From: Pseudomonadota bacterium
GTDB lineage: Bacteria > Pseudomonadota > Gammaproteobacteria > Burkholderiales > Gallionellaceae
NCBI GenBank assembly: GCA_021783995.1
Contig: JAJXTH010000004.1
Coordinates: 62,001 to 126,000, forward strand
DNA: 64,000 bases
Direction: 5' to 3'
Shown here: piece by piece, positions 1-9,901 of the stretch
Numbering within the stretch: position 1 is the stretch's first letter
How the letters are laid out: every line of letters starts with the position of its first letter
Program-made: the position numbers and the translations under genes
Notes under the pieces: model-generated
Databases searched by the model: none
Seen by the model: the letters and a program-made list of their open reading frames with translations, nothing else
What the model was told of the DNA's origin: nothing

Positions 1-446
1 CGCTGTGCTTCCCTGTTCATCATCGCGACGAACTGCGCCTCGTTTCCGCCGACCTCTATGGCGAGGAGATGGGCTGCATCGTTGCCGGATTGCACGATCA
101 GGCCGTGCAGCAGCTCGTCTATCGTCACTGTCTGTCCGGGCTTGAGCAGCATGCGAGATTCACCATTCGTGACGCGTGGCGCATCCTGCGGCACGGTCAC
201 GCTCTGATTCAGGTGGAGCTTGCCCTGCCTGATCGCGCTGAAGGTCAGATAGGCCGTCATCAACTTGGTCAGCGATGCGGGTTCCATGCGCTCGTCCGCA
301 TTGTGGTCCAACAGTATCTGGTTGCTGGAGAAGTCGTACAGCAGATAGGATTTCGCTTCCAGAACGGGAGGCTCAGGAATGTCCAGCGGCAACGCGTGGG
401 CTGCAAAGCTTGCCAGCAGGCAGAGGAATGACAGTATGGCTTTCAT
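1..446 (-). CDS. D-alanyl-D-alanine carboxypeptidase (serine-type, PBP5/6-like), 3' end outside window
   Basis: Minus-strand translation from ATG at 446: MKAILSFLCLLASFAAHALPLDIPEPPVLEAKSYLLYDFSSNQILLDHNADERMEPASLTKLMTAYL..., with SxxK (SLTK) and SGN (QSGNDA) motifs. Confidence 0.9.
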   Translation of the reverse strand, partial: MKAILSFLCLLASFAAHALPLDIPEPPVLEAKSYLLYDFSSNQILLDHNADERMEPASLTKLMTAYLTFSAIRQGKLHLNQSVTVPQDAPRVTNGESRMLLKPGQTVTIDELLHGLIVQSGNDAAHLLAIEVGGNEAQFVAMMNREAQ

Positions 447-452
447 GCTTGG

Positions 453-1328
453 TTAGAATATGTCTGCCATCTGGGCTGCCTGCAACGCGATCTCGTTGAT
501 CGTGTCCCTGAGTTCGTCCGCATCGTCTGGATCTATGCCCAGCGTCTGCCATTCCCGGTCGCCGATCTCGCTTCCGCAGTATTCGTTGATGCCGAAATTG
601 GGCAGCAGTTTTTCTGCGAGATTGATCATGTAGGCCAGCATGTTCGAAAGGGGTACCTCGTCCTCGTATGGCGTGTGGTGGTAATGCAGCACGTCTATGA
701 TTTCCTCGGGGAGATTCCACTGACGCGCAAGCTGCGCACCCAACTGGCAGTGGGAGATGCCAAGCACCTCCTGTTCGATTTCAAGCACATGGCGTGCGGG
801 TTGCAGTGCAAACTGCTGATGCAATTCGTTGCTTGCAACGCTGTCGACATGGTGTATCACCATGTAGCCCATGTCGTGCAGCAGTCCTGCCAGGTGAATG
901 TGGTCCTGCTGCGGCCTCATCTGCCTCGGCATCGAAAGCGAGAGCGTGTTCATCGCAATGGAGATCGAAAGGCTGTGCAGCCAAAGGTACTGCGGGGAAA
1001 AATTCTGTGTGGCGGGAACCTTGGAAAAATTCGACATCGCCGCGATGCCGAGTGCTACAGCTTTGACACGGGTCAGGCCCAGCAGCATCGCTGCTTCCGG
1101 AACGGTGCCCACCTTGCGGTTCAGGCCCATCATCGGGGAGTTGGCAAGGCTGATCAGCTTCGCCGATATCTGCGGATCCTGTCCGATCAGCTTCAGCAGT
1201 TCTGCCTCGCCCTCGTCGGTATTGAGATTCAGCGCCATCAGTTTCATCGCGATTGCAGGCATGGCTGGAAGTGAATCCAGGTTGGCCAGCGCGTGGGTGA
1301 GTTTCTGGCGGATCAGTTCAGTGGACAT
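453..1328 (-). CDS. HDOD domain-containing protein
   Basis: ORF 291 aa; LPAMPAIAMKLM..DPQISAKLISLANSP..., typical HDOD output domain. Confidence 0.85.
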   Translation of the reverse strand: MSTELIRQKLTHALANLDSLPAMPAIAMKLMALNLNTDEGEAELLKLIGQDPQISAKLISLANSPMMGLNRKVGTVPEAAMLLGLTRVKAVALGIAAMSNFSKVPATQNFSPQYLWLHSLSISIAMNTLSLSMPRQMRPQQDHIHLAGLLHDMGYMVIHHVDSVASNELHQQFALQPARHVLEIEQEVLGISHCQLGAQLARQWNLPEEIIDVLHYHHTPYEDEVPLSNMLAYMINLAEKLLPNFGINEYCGSEIGDREWQTLGIDPDDADELRDTINEIALQAAQMADIF

Positions 1329-1408
1329 GTCTGTACTCTTCGGTTTGTATCACGGAATGATTGCGGAGATGGTCCTGCATTATACGAGAAAGTGTGGCCT
1401 GGCGCTGC

Positions 1409-1948
1409 TTAACGGCCCGGCGGCGGCTTGTTGAGCTTGCGCTGCAGTGTGCGGCGGTGCATGTTGAGTGCGCGGGCTGTGGCGGAGATGTTGTTGCCAT
1501 GCTCCTGCATCACGCGCTGTATGTGCTCCCACTCAAGCATGTCTATGTTGGTTGCAGGCGTTTTGAGTTCCACGTTGCCGTCCGCCTCGTGCCTGAAGGC
1601 AGCTATGATCTCGTCGGCATTGGCAGGCTTCGCAAGGTATTGAGTTGCACCCAGCTTGATCGCCTCGACCGCCGTGCTGATGCTGGCATAGCCTGTCAGA
1701 ACGACAATGCGCGTATTGGGGTCGAGCTCGTGCAAGGTCTTGACCAGAACCAGTCCCGATGCGCCGCTCATCTTCATGTCCACCACGGCATATTCAGGAG
1801 GATTTTCCTGGGCCATGGGGAGAGCTTCCTCGACGCTATGTGCGATGCTTACCGAGAAGCCGCGCCTTGCGAGCGCGGTGCCAAGCACCTTGCAGAATGT
1901 GACGCTGTCATCCACCAGCAGAAGAGATTCGGGTTCCTCGAGGCTCAT
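1409..1948 (-). CDS. Response regulator transcription factor, RegA/PrrA/ActR type
   Basis: 179 aa; receiver domain LLLVDDS...VVDMKMSGASG...LTGYASISTAVEAIKLGA plus Fis-type HTH ISATARALNMHRRTLQRKL. Confidence 0.9.
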   Translation of the reverse strand: MSLEEPESLLLVDDSVTFCKVLGTALARRGFSVSIAHSVEEALPMAQENPPEYAVVDMKMSGASGLVLVKTLHELDPNTRIVVLTGYASISTAVEAIKLGATQYLAKPANADEIIAAFRHEADGNVELKTPATNIDMLEWEHIQRVMQEHGNNISATARALNMHRRTLQRKLNKPPPGR

Positions 1949-3189
1949 GGCGTCCCCGCGATCGGCAGGCTGATTTCTGTCGTGGCTCCGCCACCTTCCC
2001 GGTTGTACAGGCGCACCATGCCTCCCAGGCGCTCCACTGTTGCGTTGGCCAGGAAGAGTCCTAGCCCTCTTCCCTGTGGCTTGGTGGTGAAAAAAGCGGA
2101 TCCTGCCTTGAGTGTGACTTCTTCGCTGAGCCCCGGCCCATCGTCGCGTATCTCGATTATGAACCTGTCATTTTCGCATCGCGAACTTATATCTATCGGA
2201 TGTTCGCTCGCATCGGCTGCATTGTTGAGCAGATTCATCAGCGCTGCCCGCAGCGTGACGTCCACGCTGATTCCGGGCGCGCGCCCTTCTGCGTGATAGC
2301 GGTACTGCGAGGCAGGCTGCAGCAGCTGCCATTCATCGAGTACATCTGCAATGAATTCGTCCGCCTTCTGTATCTTGCTGGTCCCGCTGTCTTGCGCATC
2401 GCTCATCATCTTATCCAGAATGCGGCGGCAAAGGCGGACCTGTTCGTCGAGCAGCGAAAGGTTGTCGTGAAGTTCAGCGGGATCCGGTGATGCATGCTGA
2501 AGCTCGTTGATGATCACAGCCATGGTGGAAAGCGGTGTGCCGAGTTCGTGTGCGGCGCCGGCTGCCTGTGTGCCCAGCGCCACGATGCGCTCGTTGCGCA
2601 GGATTTCTTCGCGAACCTCGGAAAGCAGTTGATCGCGGCTGCGCACGGCCTTTGCCATCCAGACCACGAAGGAGGCGACTACCACCGCGCTGATGATGAA
2701 GTCCATCCACATGCCCATCACATGTACGTTGAAGGGGCTGTCCATCTCCATGTCCTTTTGCGGAAGCGGCACGTGATAGATCATCAGCCAGCTGTAGCAG
2801 GCGGTGGTCAGGGCTGCCATGCCCCATGTGTAGAATGCCGGCAGGGTCGCCGCTGCGATCACCAGCGGAAGGAGATAGAGCGAAATGAAGGGATTGGTCG
2901 ATCCTCCCGCATAGTAAAGCAGCAGGCTCAAAACGATGACGTCGATGGCAAGCTGCGCGAACATCTCCGGATCGGTCACTGGGCGGGCCGATTTCAGTCG
3001 GAACAGAGTGAAGAGGTTGGCTGCCGCAAGCACCGCCACGCCAAACAGCATGGGAGTCCATGAAAGATCGAGTCTTAGCACCCGCCATGCAAGCCAGAGC
3101 GCGAAAAGCTGCGCTGCGATCGCCAAACTGCGCAGGCTGGCCAGTCGGCGCAGCTGGATGTGGCCTGGCAGTGAGGAGAAGATGTTCAT
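1945..3189 (-). CDS. Sensor histidine kinase, RegB/PrrB-like
   Basis: 414 aa; multi-TM N-terminus, H-box AAGAAHELGTPLSTM, N/G boxes NLLNNAADAS, DDGPGL, GRGLGLFLA; overlaps the regA-like start. Confidence 0.9.
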   Translation of the reverse strand: MNIFSSLPGHIQLRRLASLRSLAIAAQLFALWLAWRVLRLDLSWTPMLFGVAVLAAANLFTLFRLKSARPVTDPEMFAQLAIDVIVLSLLLYYAGGSTNPFISLYLLPLVIAAATLPAFYTWGMAALTTACYSWLMIYHVPLPQKDMEMDSPFNVHVMGMWMDFIISAVVVASFVVWMAKAVRSRDQLLSEVREEILRNERIVALGTQAAGAAHELGTPLSTMAVIINELQHASPDPAELHDNLSLLDEQVRLCRRILDKMMSDAQDSGTSKIQKADEFIADVLDEWQLLQPASQYRYHAEGRAPGISVDVTLRAALMNLLNNAADASEHPIDISSRCENDRFIIEIRDDGPGLSEEVTLKAGSAFFTTKPQGRGLGLFLANATVERLGGMVRLYNREGGGATTEISLPIAGTP

Positions 3190-3251
3190 GATGAGATTGT
3201 AATCAAAGCGACTCTTGTTGCGTATAATCCATCCGACAATCAGGGGGGATC

Positions 3252-3686
3252 ATGAAGAAATTGTTTTTTGCTATGCTTTTTTTGACGAGTGCGGCGCATG
3301 CGGATGGCATACGCGTCGAACATGCCTGGGCTCGTGCAACGGCCCCGGGTCAGGACACCGCGATGGTGGACCTCGTCATCACCAGCGCGCATCGCGCAAG
3401 GCTTACCGGCTTTTCAAGCCCGGTCTGCGATACTGGAGAGATGCATGCGATGATGCATGAAAACGGCATGATGAAGATGCGTGAAGTCGACGCGATTAAT
3501 TTGCCCAGAGGCAGCATGTCGCTTGAGAAGAGCGGCTATCATCTGATGCTGGTCGGGTTGCATGAGCCCCTGAAGGAAGGGGAGAGCGTTCCCCTGACGC
3601 TGGACGTGAAGGAGGGAGGGCACGAGATCAGGGTGAAGGCGATGGCGGAAGTGAAGCCTTTGACCATGCCGATGCAGGGCATGTAA
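3252..3686 (+). CDS. Copper chaperone PCu(A)C family protein
   Basis: 144 aa with signal peptide; VEHAWARATAPGQ and HAMMHENGMMKMREV...HLMLVGLHEPLKEGESVPLTL motifs. Confidence 0.88.
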   Translation: MKKLFFAMLFLTSAAHADGIRVEHAWARATAPGQDTAMVDLVITSAHRARLTGFSSPVCDTGEMHAMMHENGMMKMREVDAINLPRGSMSLEKSGYHLMLVGLHEPLKEGESVPLTLDVKEGGHEIRVKAMAEVKPLTMPMQGM

Positions 3687-3691
3687 AGGAA

Positions 3692-4345
3692 TCAGCCTTT
3701 TGCATGCCAGACCAGGGTCCGGTTGTTGATGGGCATCTCTATGTCTTCGCTGAGATAGAGGCCGTGTATGGAGGCGAGTCTGTTGACTTCCTCGAAATCC
3801 CGCACACCGCTTTTCGGGTCGCGCGACTTTAGCCATGCGTCGAAACGCGCATTGCTTTCAGAAGTGAATTTCCCTCCATAGTTGTATGGTCCATAGAAGC
3901 ACACGCATCCGCCCGGCTCGATTGCACGCGCGATATGGGCGAACAGCGCCTCGACCTGGGGCCAGGAAACGATGTGCAAGGTGTTTGCATTGAATATCGC
4001 ATCGTAGGTCGCAACAGGCCAGATCTCGTCGTCCGCATCCAGCGCAAGGGGAGGAAGCACGTTGGGAAGTTCTGCCTCATCCAGCCAGGCATTTATGCCA
4101 TCGTGATTCTTCCGAAGCTCGCTGGTCTGCCAACTGAGATGGGAAAGATGACGGCCGAAATGCACCGCATGCTGGCCGGTTCCGCTGGCGACTTCCAGGA
4201 CGCGACGCCGCCCTGCGAAGACCCTCTCAAGCACATCCAGTATGGGATGCTTGTTGATCTCGCAGGATTCGGCAAAAGGCTTCATCTTGAAGTCCGCGGT
4301 TCTCGGAAGATCAGAGGTGGGCGTTTGCAGCAGCGACTGCGACAC
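3692..4345 (-). CDS. DUF938 family class I SAM-dependent methyltransferase
   Basis: 217 aa; VLEVASGTGQHAVHFGRHL, YDAIFNANTLHIVSW, FYGPYNYGGKFTSESN. Confidence 0.88.
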   Translation of the reverse strand: MSQSLLQTPTSDLPRTADFKMKPFAESCEINKHPILDVLERVFAGRRRVLEVASGTGQHAVHFGRHLSHLSWQTSELRKNHDGINAWLDEAELPNVLPPLALDADDEIWPVATYDAIFNANTLHIVSWPQVEALFAHIARAIEPGGCVCFYGPYNYGGKFTSESNARFDAWLKSRDPKSGVRDFEEVNRLASIHGLYLSEDIEMPINNRTLVWHAKG

Positions 4346-5486
4346 CGCGCTGCACCGGCGCCTTCAATCTTCCCAGCACGTCGTCGAGCGCGGCAAGGCA
4401 GAGTCTCACGTTTTTCGGATTGCTTGCGTGGCCCATGAGTCCGATGCGCCAAACCTTGCCCGCCATCGCGCCCAGCCCTGCGCCTATCTCAAGGCCATAG
4501 TCGGACAGCAGCAGTGCACGCACTTGTGCCTCGTCGACGCCTTCAGGCACACTGATTGCATTCAGCTGAGGGAGGCGCTCTCCTTCGGGAACCACGAAGG
4601 AAAGCCCCATCGCCTCGAGACCTGCGCGCAGCGCGAGGTGGTTCTTCTGGTGGCGAGCCCATGAGTTCTCGAGCCCCTCCTCCTGAAGGATCACGAGTGC
4701 CTCGTGCAGGCCGTAGAGCGCATTGATGGGTGCGGTGTGGTGGTAGGCGCGCTTGGTAGTTCCCCCCCAGTAGCCCATCACCAGGTTGAGATCCAGAAAC
4801 CAGCTCTGCACCCTGGTCTTGCGGTTCTTGATCTTTTCCAGCGCATCGTTGCTGAAGCTGACAGGCGAGAGGCCTGGCGTGCAGGAGATGCACTTCTGCG
4901 TTCCGGAATAGATCGCGTCTATCTTCCATTCGTCGACCAAAAGCCTGGAGCCGCCGAGCGAAGTGACCGCATCGACGATGGCGAGGCAATTGTGTTTGTG
5001 GGCGATCCCGACCAGGGTCTTGGCGTCCGACTGCGCGCCAGTGGAAGTCTCGGCGTGAACGAAGGCGACGATCTTCGCGTCCGGATTGGCCTTCAATGCG
5101 TCTTCAAGCTTCTGGGGATCGATCGCACGGCCCCACTCGTCCTGCACCATCACTGCCACGCCGCCAGCGCGCTCCACGTTTTCCTTCATGCGCCCGGCGA
5201 ACACGCCGTTCTGGCAGATAACAACCTTGTCGCCCGGTTCGACGAGATTCACGAAACAGGTCTCCATGCCAGCCGAGCCTGGCGCGGAAACTGGCATAGT
5301 CAGCTCGTTCTCGGTGCGGAAGGCGTATTTCAGCAACGCTTTCATCTCATCCATCATGGAAACGAACACCGGGTCGAGATGGCCCAGTGTGGGGCGCGAC
5401 ATGGCTTCAAGCACGCGCGGGCTGACGTCGGAAGGACCGGGACCCATCAGGACGCGTTGCGGGGGATGAAATGATTTTATGTTCAT
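4311..5486 (-). CDS. Serine/alanine-glyoxylate aminotransferase (class V PLP aminotransferase)
   Basis: Start placed at MNIKSFHPPQRVLMGPGPSDV; Lys region YSGTQKCISCTPGLSP; the longer 496-aa ORF extends upstream only in open frame. Confidence 0.9.
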   Translation of the reverse strand: MNIKSFHPPQRVLMGPGPSDVSPRVLEAMSRPTLGHLDPVFVSMMDEMKALLKYAFRTENELTMPVSAPGSAGMETCFVNLVEPGDKVVICQNGVFAGRMKENVERAGGVAVMVQDEWGRAIDPQKLEDALKANPDAKIVAFVHAETSTGAQSDAKTLVGIAHKHNCLAIVDAVTSLGGSRLLVDEWKIDAIYSGTQKCISCTPGLSPVSFSNDALEKIKNRKTRVQSWFLDLNLVMGYWGGTTKRAYHHTAPINALYGLHEALVILQEEGLENSWARHQKNHLALRAGLEAMGLSFVVPEGERLPQLNAISVPEGVDEAQVRALLLSDYGLEIGAGLGAMAGKVWRIGLMGHASNPKNVRLCLAALDDVLGRLKAPVQRGVAVAAANAHL

Positions 5487-5497
5487 GCTGTTTCCTC

Positions 5498-6709
5498 TTA
5501 GTTGGTTGGTTTGTTTTTTGCGAGCAATTCTATCCAGTGCACGACCGGCAGAGAAGTGCTGGATGCCAGATGCATCTGGCAGCCAACATTTGCGGTGGCG
5601 ATGATCTCGGGTCCGCCAGCCTCGAGCGCTGCAATCTTGTTGTTCAGAAGCTGGCCCGAGAGCTCGGGCTGGGTCAGCGTGTAGGTTCCTGCGGCCCCGC
5701 AGCAGAGATGGCTGTCTGAGACCGGCAAGAGCTCGAAGCCGCATCGCGCAAGCAGTGCTTCCACCTTGCCGGAGAGCTTCTGCCCGTGCTGGGATGTGCA
5801 TGAGGAGTGATAGGCCACGCGCATGCCGCGGCCTGCATGCGCGTATTCTGCCATGTTTTCTGCCGCGAGTATTTCCGAGATGTCCTTGGCCATGGCGCTT
5901 ATGCGGATTGCCTTCTCGGCATATTCAACATCATCCTTCAAAAGCGCGCCGTATTCCTTGACCATCAGGCCGCAGCCGCTTGCCGTCATCACGATCGCCT
6001 CAGCGCCCTCTTCGATGTGAGGCCACCATGCGTCGATGTTGCGGCGCATCATGTCCTTCGCGCCATGGGAATCGGAAAGATGCTGGTTCAATGCGCCGCA
6101 GCATCCAGTTGCATTCACAAGAGAGATGCCAAGCCTGTCGAGCACGCGTGCTGTTGCGATATTGGTGTTGGGCGCGGTGAGAGGCTGGACGCAGCCTTCC
6201 GGGATCAGCATGCGCCTTACGTGCGAGCTTTGGGGCATAGGTCCTGGATTCTGCATTGCCGGAATCTTGGTGCGCAGGCTGTTTGGCAGCAGCGGGCGTA
6301 TGAGCCTTGCAGCAGAGAGTGCAACCGACATGCGCACCTTGTAGGGGATGGTCGAGAGCATCGCGCGGCGCATCAACCTTTCGATCAGCGTGCGGGGCGA
6401 CTTTTCATCCACCATCTCGCGTCCTATGTCGATCAGCCTGCCGTAGTGCACGCCCGAAGGGCAGGTGGTTTCGCAGGAGCGGCAAGTCAGGCAACGGTCG
6501 AGATGCAGTCTGGTCTTTTCGGTGGCCAGCCCCGTTTCCAGCATCTCCTTGATCAGGTAGATACGTCCGCGCGGGCTGTCGAGCTCGGAGCCAAGAAGCT
6601 GGTAGGTGGGACAGGTCGCCGTGCAGAATCCGCAGTGCACGCAGCTTCGCAGGATGGATTCGGCTTCCTCTATGGCCGGTGTTCGTGGCTGGTCGATGAA
6701 TGTCTGCAT
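5498..6709 (-). CDS. glcF: Glycolate oxidase iron-sulfur subunit
   Basis: 403 aa; two CxxCxxCxxxCP ferredoxin motifs (CVHCGFCTATCP, CLTCRSCETTCP) and CCG domains. Confidence 0.93.
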   Translation of the reverse strand: MQTFIDQPRTPAIEEAESILRSCVHCGFCTATCPTYQLLGSELDSPRGRIYLIKEMLETGLATEKTRLHLDRCLTCRSCETTCPSGVHYGRLIDIGREMVDEKSPRTLIERLMRRAMLSTIPYKVRMSVALSAARLIRPLLPNSLRTKIPAMQNPGPMPQSSHVRRMLIPEGCVQPLTAPNTNIATARVLDRLGISLVNATGCCGALNQHLSDSHGAKDMMRRNIDAWWPHIEEGAEAIVMTASGCGLMVKEYGALLKDDVEYAEKAIRISAMAKDISEILAAENMAEYAHAGRGMRVAYHSSCTSQHGQKLSGKVEALLARCGFELLPVSDSHLCCGAAGTYTLTQPELSGQLLNNKIAALEAGGPEIIATANVGCQMHLASSTSLPVVHWIELLAKNKPTN

Positions 6710-6711
6710 GT

Positions 6712-7752
6712 CTACAGGGTCTTGAAGATGTATCCGCGGTTGAAGATTTCCAGCGGATCGAAACTCGCCTTAAGGCGCTGGTGGAGTGCAAACAGCGGTG
6801 GCGTAAGAGGGGTCGAATTGCTGCCGTTCCTGAATGCAGTGACATGGCCGCCCGAGAGTGCGACCTGATGGCGTATCGTTTCGGTGTCCTCTACGCTGTA
6901 TAGCCAGCGCTGGGCGCCTCCCCAGTCGAAGAGCCACTGGCCGTTTATGTGCATCGGCCTGGTCGATGGCTTCACCGCGATGCGGTAGAGCGTGCCAGGG
7001 CGATGAAAGTAGGGGAGCGTCTGTTCGCGCAAACCATGCCAGAAGACGTCCGCGTCTGGCAGCATGTCGCCGGGTATCTTGCTGCGCGCCTCCTTGACCG
7101 CCTGCTCGCTGCCGGAGATGCGCAGATGCACGCGTTCGCCGTCATGACATGCACCATCGACTGGATAAGGTCTGGAGAGGAATTTGCTCATGATGGAGAT
7201 CGCATCGCCCTTGCTGCATTCACGGCTCACGGTGATGCTGGAAGCGGGCCTGGGCAGAACCTTGAGACTGATCTCGAGGAGGATGCCGAGCGTGCCGTGT
7301 GAGCCAGCCAGGAGGCGAGAGACGTCGTAGCCCGCGACATTCTTCATGACTTGGCCACCGAAACTTGCGATCTCGCCACGGCCGTTCAGCATCTTGCAGC
7401 CCAGCACGAAGTCGCGAGCGGAACCGCTGTAAGGGCGCCTGGGTCCGGAAAGTCCGGTCGAGATCGTGCCCCCCAGCGTTGCGGCGCTTCCGAAATGCGG
7501 CGGCTCGAATGCCAGCATCTGGCCGGATGCCGCGAGCGCATTTTCGATGTCCGAAAGCGGCGTGCCCGAACGTGCGGTCAGCACCAGTTCGCGCGGATCA
7601 TATTCTATGATGCCGCGGTGGGCGTTGACGTCTATCGCGATGCCCTCGGTTTTCTGTTCAAGAAAGGACTTGCTTCCGCCTGCTGTTATGCGAAGCGGCG
7701 CCCTGTCCTCTATGGCTTGCAACACCTGCTGCTGCAATGAAATTCCGTCCAT
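6712..7752 (-). CDS. glcE: Glycolate oxidase subunit (FAD-binding)
   Basis: 346 aa; RSGTPLSDIENALAASGQMLAFEPPHFG..ATLGGTISTGLSGPRR; lies between glcD and glcF. Confidence 0.93.
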   Translation of the reverse strand: MDGISLQQQVLQAIEDRAPLRITAGGSKSFLEQKTEGIAIDVNAHRGIIEYDPRELVLTARSGTPLSDIENALAASGQMLAFEPPHFGSAATLGGTISTGLSGPRRPYSGSARDFVLGCKMLNGRGEIASFGGQVMKNVAGYDVSRLLAGSHGTLGILLEISLKVLPRPASSITVSRECSKGDAISIMSKFLSRPYPVDGACHDGERVHLRISGSEQAVKEARSKIPGDMLPDADVFWHGLREQTLPYFHRPGTLYRIAVKPSTRPMHINGQWLFDWGGAQRWLYSVEDTETIRHQVALSGGHVTAFRNGSNSTPLTPPLFALHQRLKASFDPLEIFNRGYIFKTL

Positions 7753-9206
7753 CAGAATCTCTCCAGGTCTGCATGCGGAAGATTGCCGTGATGGACGTGC
7801 ATCGCGCCGAATTCGGCGCAGCGGTGCAGCGTGGGCACGGCCTTTCCGGGATTGAGCAGACCGGAGGGGTCGAATGCTGCCTTGATCGCATGGAACTGAT
7901 TGAGCTCAGGACCTTTGAACTGCGTGCACATCTGGTCTATCTTCTCCACGCCCACCCCGTGCTCTCCGGTGATGGTGCCGCCGACCTCGACGCAGAGATC
8001 GAGGATGCGGCTTCCGAATTCTTCGGTGCGTTCGAGTTCTCCTTGCTTGTTTCCGTCGAACAGGATCAGGGGATGCAGGTTGCCGTCACCCGCATGGAAC
8101 ACGTTTGCGACAGCAAGTCCGTATTCTGCGGACCAACTGCTTATCTGGTGCAAAACGCGGGGCAACTGGCTGCGCGGTATCGTGCCGTCCATGCAGTAGT
8201 AGTCCGGGGAGATGCGCCCGACAGCGGGGAAGGCGGATTTTCTTCCCTTCCAGAAGAGCTGCCGCTCTGTTTCGTCCTTTGCGGTGCGCACCTCGGTCGC
8301 GCCGTTGTCCGTCAGTATCTTGCGCACTTTCATGATGTATTCGGACACTTCGGCATGGGTGCCATCGAGCTCGCAGAGCAGGATGGCTTCCGCGTCCCTG
8401 GGATAGCCTGCGTGAGCGAAATCCTCTGCCGCCTGGATCGCGAGCCTGTCCATCATCTCGAGTCCTGCGGGAATGATGCCCGCCGCGATGATCGCGCCCA
8501 CCGCCTCTCCCGCTCGGGCGACATCGTCGAAGGCTGCCAGAACGACCTGGGCGCGTTCGGGTTTAGGCAGGAGCTTCACGGTGACCTCGACGATGATGCC
8601 GAGCAAGCCTTCCGATCCCGTCATCAGTGCCAGAAGATCGTAGCCCGGCGCGTCCAGCGTCTGTGAGCCTATCGTCAGGAGCTCGCCTTCCATCGTGACG
8701 ACTTTCAGCATCAGGATGTTGTGCACCGTGAGGCCGTATTTCAGGCAGTGCACGCCGCCCGAATTTTCCGCGACGTTGCCGCCTATCGTGCAGGCGATCT
8801 GGGAAGAAGGATCTGGCGCATAATAAAGCCCGAAGCGAGCGGCGGCCTCCGAGATCGCGAGGTTGCGGACGCCTGGCTCGACGGTCGCCATCGCGTTTTC
8901 AACGTCTATGTTTATGATGCGCTTGAATTTCGCAAGGCTCAGCAGCAAGCCGTTCGCGAGCGGTAACGCGCCACCTGAAAGGCCGGTCCCGGCGCCCCTG
9001 GCAACGACGGGAACCTCGTGCTCGCGGCACAGTCTGACGATTTTCTGGACTTCCTCTACGGTGCCGGGCAGAACCACTGCCATCGGAAGCTGACGGTAAA
9101 CGGAAAGTCCGTCGCATTCGAAAGGCCGCAGATCCTCCCTGTCGTGCAGCACGGACTCGGGAGGGAGCATTCTTTTCAGTTCGCTGATGAGCGCTTGGTG
9201 GTTCAA
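7752..9206 (-). CDS. glcD: Glycolate oxidase subunit (FAD-linked)
   Basis: 484 aa; VVARGAGTGLSGGALPLANG, GGNVAENSGGVHCLKYG, GTITGEHGVGVEK. Confidence 0.95.
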   Translation of the reverse strand: MNHQALISELKRMLPPESVLHDREDLRPFECDGLSVYRQLPMAVVLPGTVEEVQKIVRLCREHEVPVVARGAGTGLSGGALPLANGLLLSLAKFKRIINIDVENAMATVEPGVRNLAISEAAARFGLYYAPDPSSQIACTIGGNVAENSGGVHCLKYGLTVHNILMLKVVTMEGELLTIGSQTLDAPGYDLLALMTGSEGLLGIIVEVTVKLLPKPERAQVVLAAFDDVARAGEAVGAIIAAGIIPAGLEMMDRLAIQAAEDFAHAGYPRDAEAILLCELDGTHAEVSEYIMKVRKILTDNGATEVRTAKDETERQLFWKGRKSAFPAVGRISPDYYCMDGTIPRSQLPRVLHQISSWSAEYGLAVANVFHAGDGNLHPLILFDGNKQGELERTEEFGSRILDLCVEVGGTITGEHGVGVEKIDQMCTQFKGPELNQFHAIKAAFDPSGLLNPGKAVPTLHRCAEFGAMHVHHGNLPHADLERF

Positions 9207-9298
9207 AAGAGGTTCCTGCGAAAAAGTAAGTATAGTAAATTACTCTGGTATAAATTTCTAGCATGCTTATGCTAAACGATATTCTGAGGAGGAAGGGT

Positions 9299-9898
9299 AT
9301 GAACATGTGGAACGAGCGCTATGCGGGCGAGGAATACCACTTCGGTACCGAGCCCAGCGGTTTTCTGGTTGCCAATTGCGACCTTCTGAAGCCCGGCATG
9401 CACTGTCTTGCGCTTGCGGACGGCGAGGGCAGGAACGGTGTGTGGCTTGCCGAACAGGGAGTCAAGGTTCATTCCGTTGACAGTTCGAGCGTTGCAGTCG
9501 AGAAGGCAAAGAGGCTTGCAGCAAAAAGGGGAGTGAAGCTGGAGGTCGAACTTGCAGATCTTGCAGACTGGGACTTCGGCTTCGAGAAATATGACGCGGT
9601 GGTCGCTGTCTTTATCCAGTTCGCATCGCCTGATCTTCGCGAGAAGATGTTCAAGAAGATCCGGAACTGCTTAAAGTCCGGTGGATTGCTTCTGCTTCAC
9701 GGCTATACACCACGCCAGCTTGAGTACAGGACGGGAGGCCCTTCGCAGCTCGAGAACCTCTATACCGAAGCCATGCTTAGAGAGGCGTTCTCAGACATGG
9801 AGATCATCTCCCTGCACGAATACGACCAGGAGATCAGTGAGGGCTCGGGGCATTCCGGCATGTCCGCGCTGATCGACCTGGCCGCAAAAAAGGTATAG
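9299..9898 (+). CDS. Class I SAM-dependent methyltransferase (TehB-like)
   Basis: MNMWNERYAGEEYHFGTEPSGFLVAN...CLALADGEGRNGVWLAEQG; RBS GGAGGAAG upstream of ATG at 9299. Confidence 0.85.
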   Translation: MNMWNERYAGEEYHFGTEPSGFLVANCDLLKPGMHCLALADGEGRNGVWLAEQGVKVHSVDSSSVAVEKAKRLAAKRGVKLEVELADLADWDFGFEKYDAVVAVFIQFASPDLREKMFKKIRNCLKSGGLLLLHGYTPRQLEYRTGGPSQLENLYTEAMLREAFSDMEIISLHEYDQEISEGSGHSGMSALIDLAAKKV

Positions 9899-9901
9899 AT
9901 T

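Noticed and set aside
675-1274. Long opposite-strand ORFs throughout (e.g. 675-1274 +, 2494-3063 +, 16217-18217 -, 52756-53541 -)
   Set aside because: Antisense shadow ORFs of high-GC genes, with low-complexity Arg/His-rich translations and no recognisable domains.
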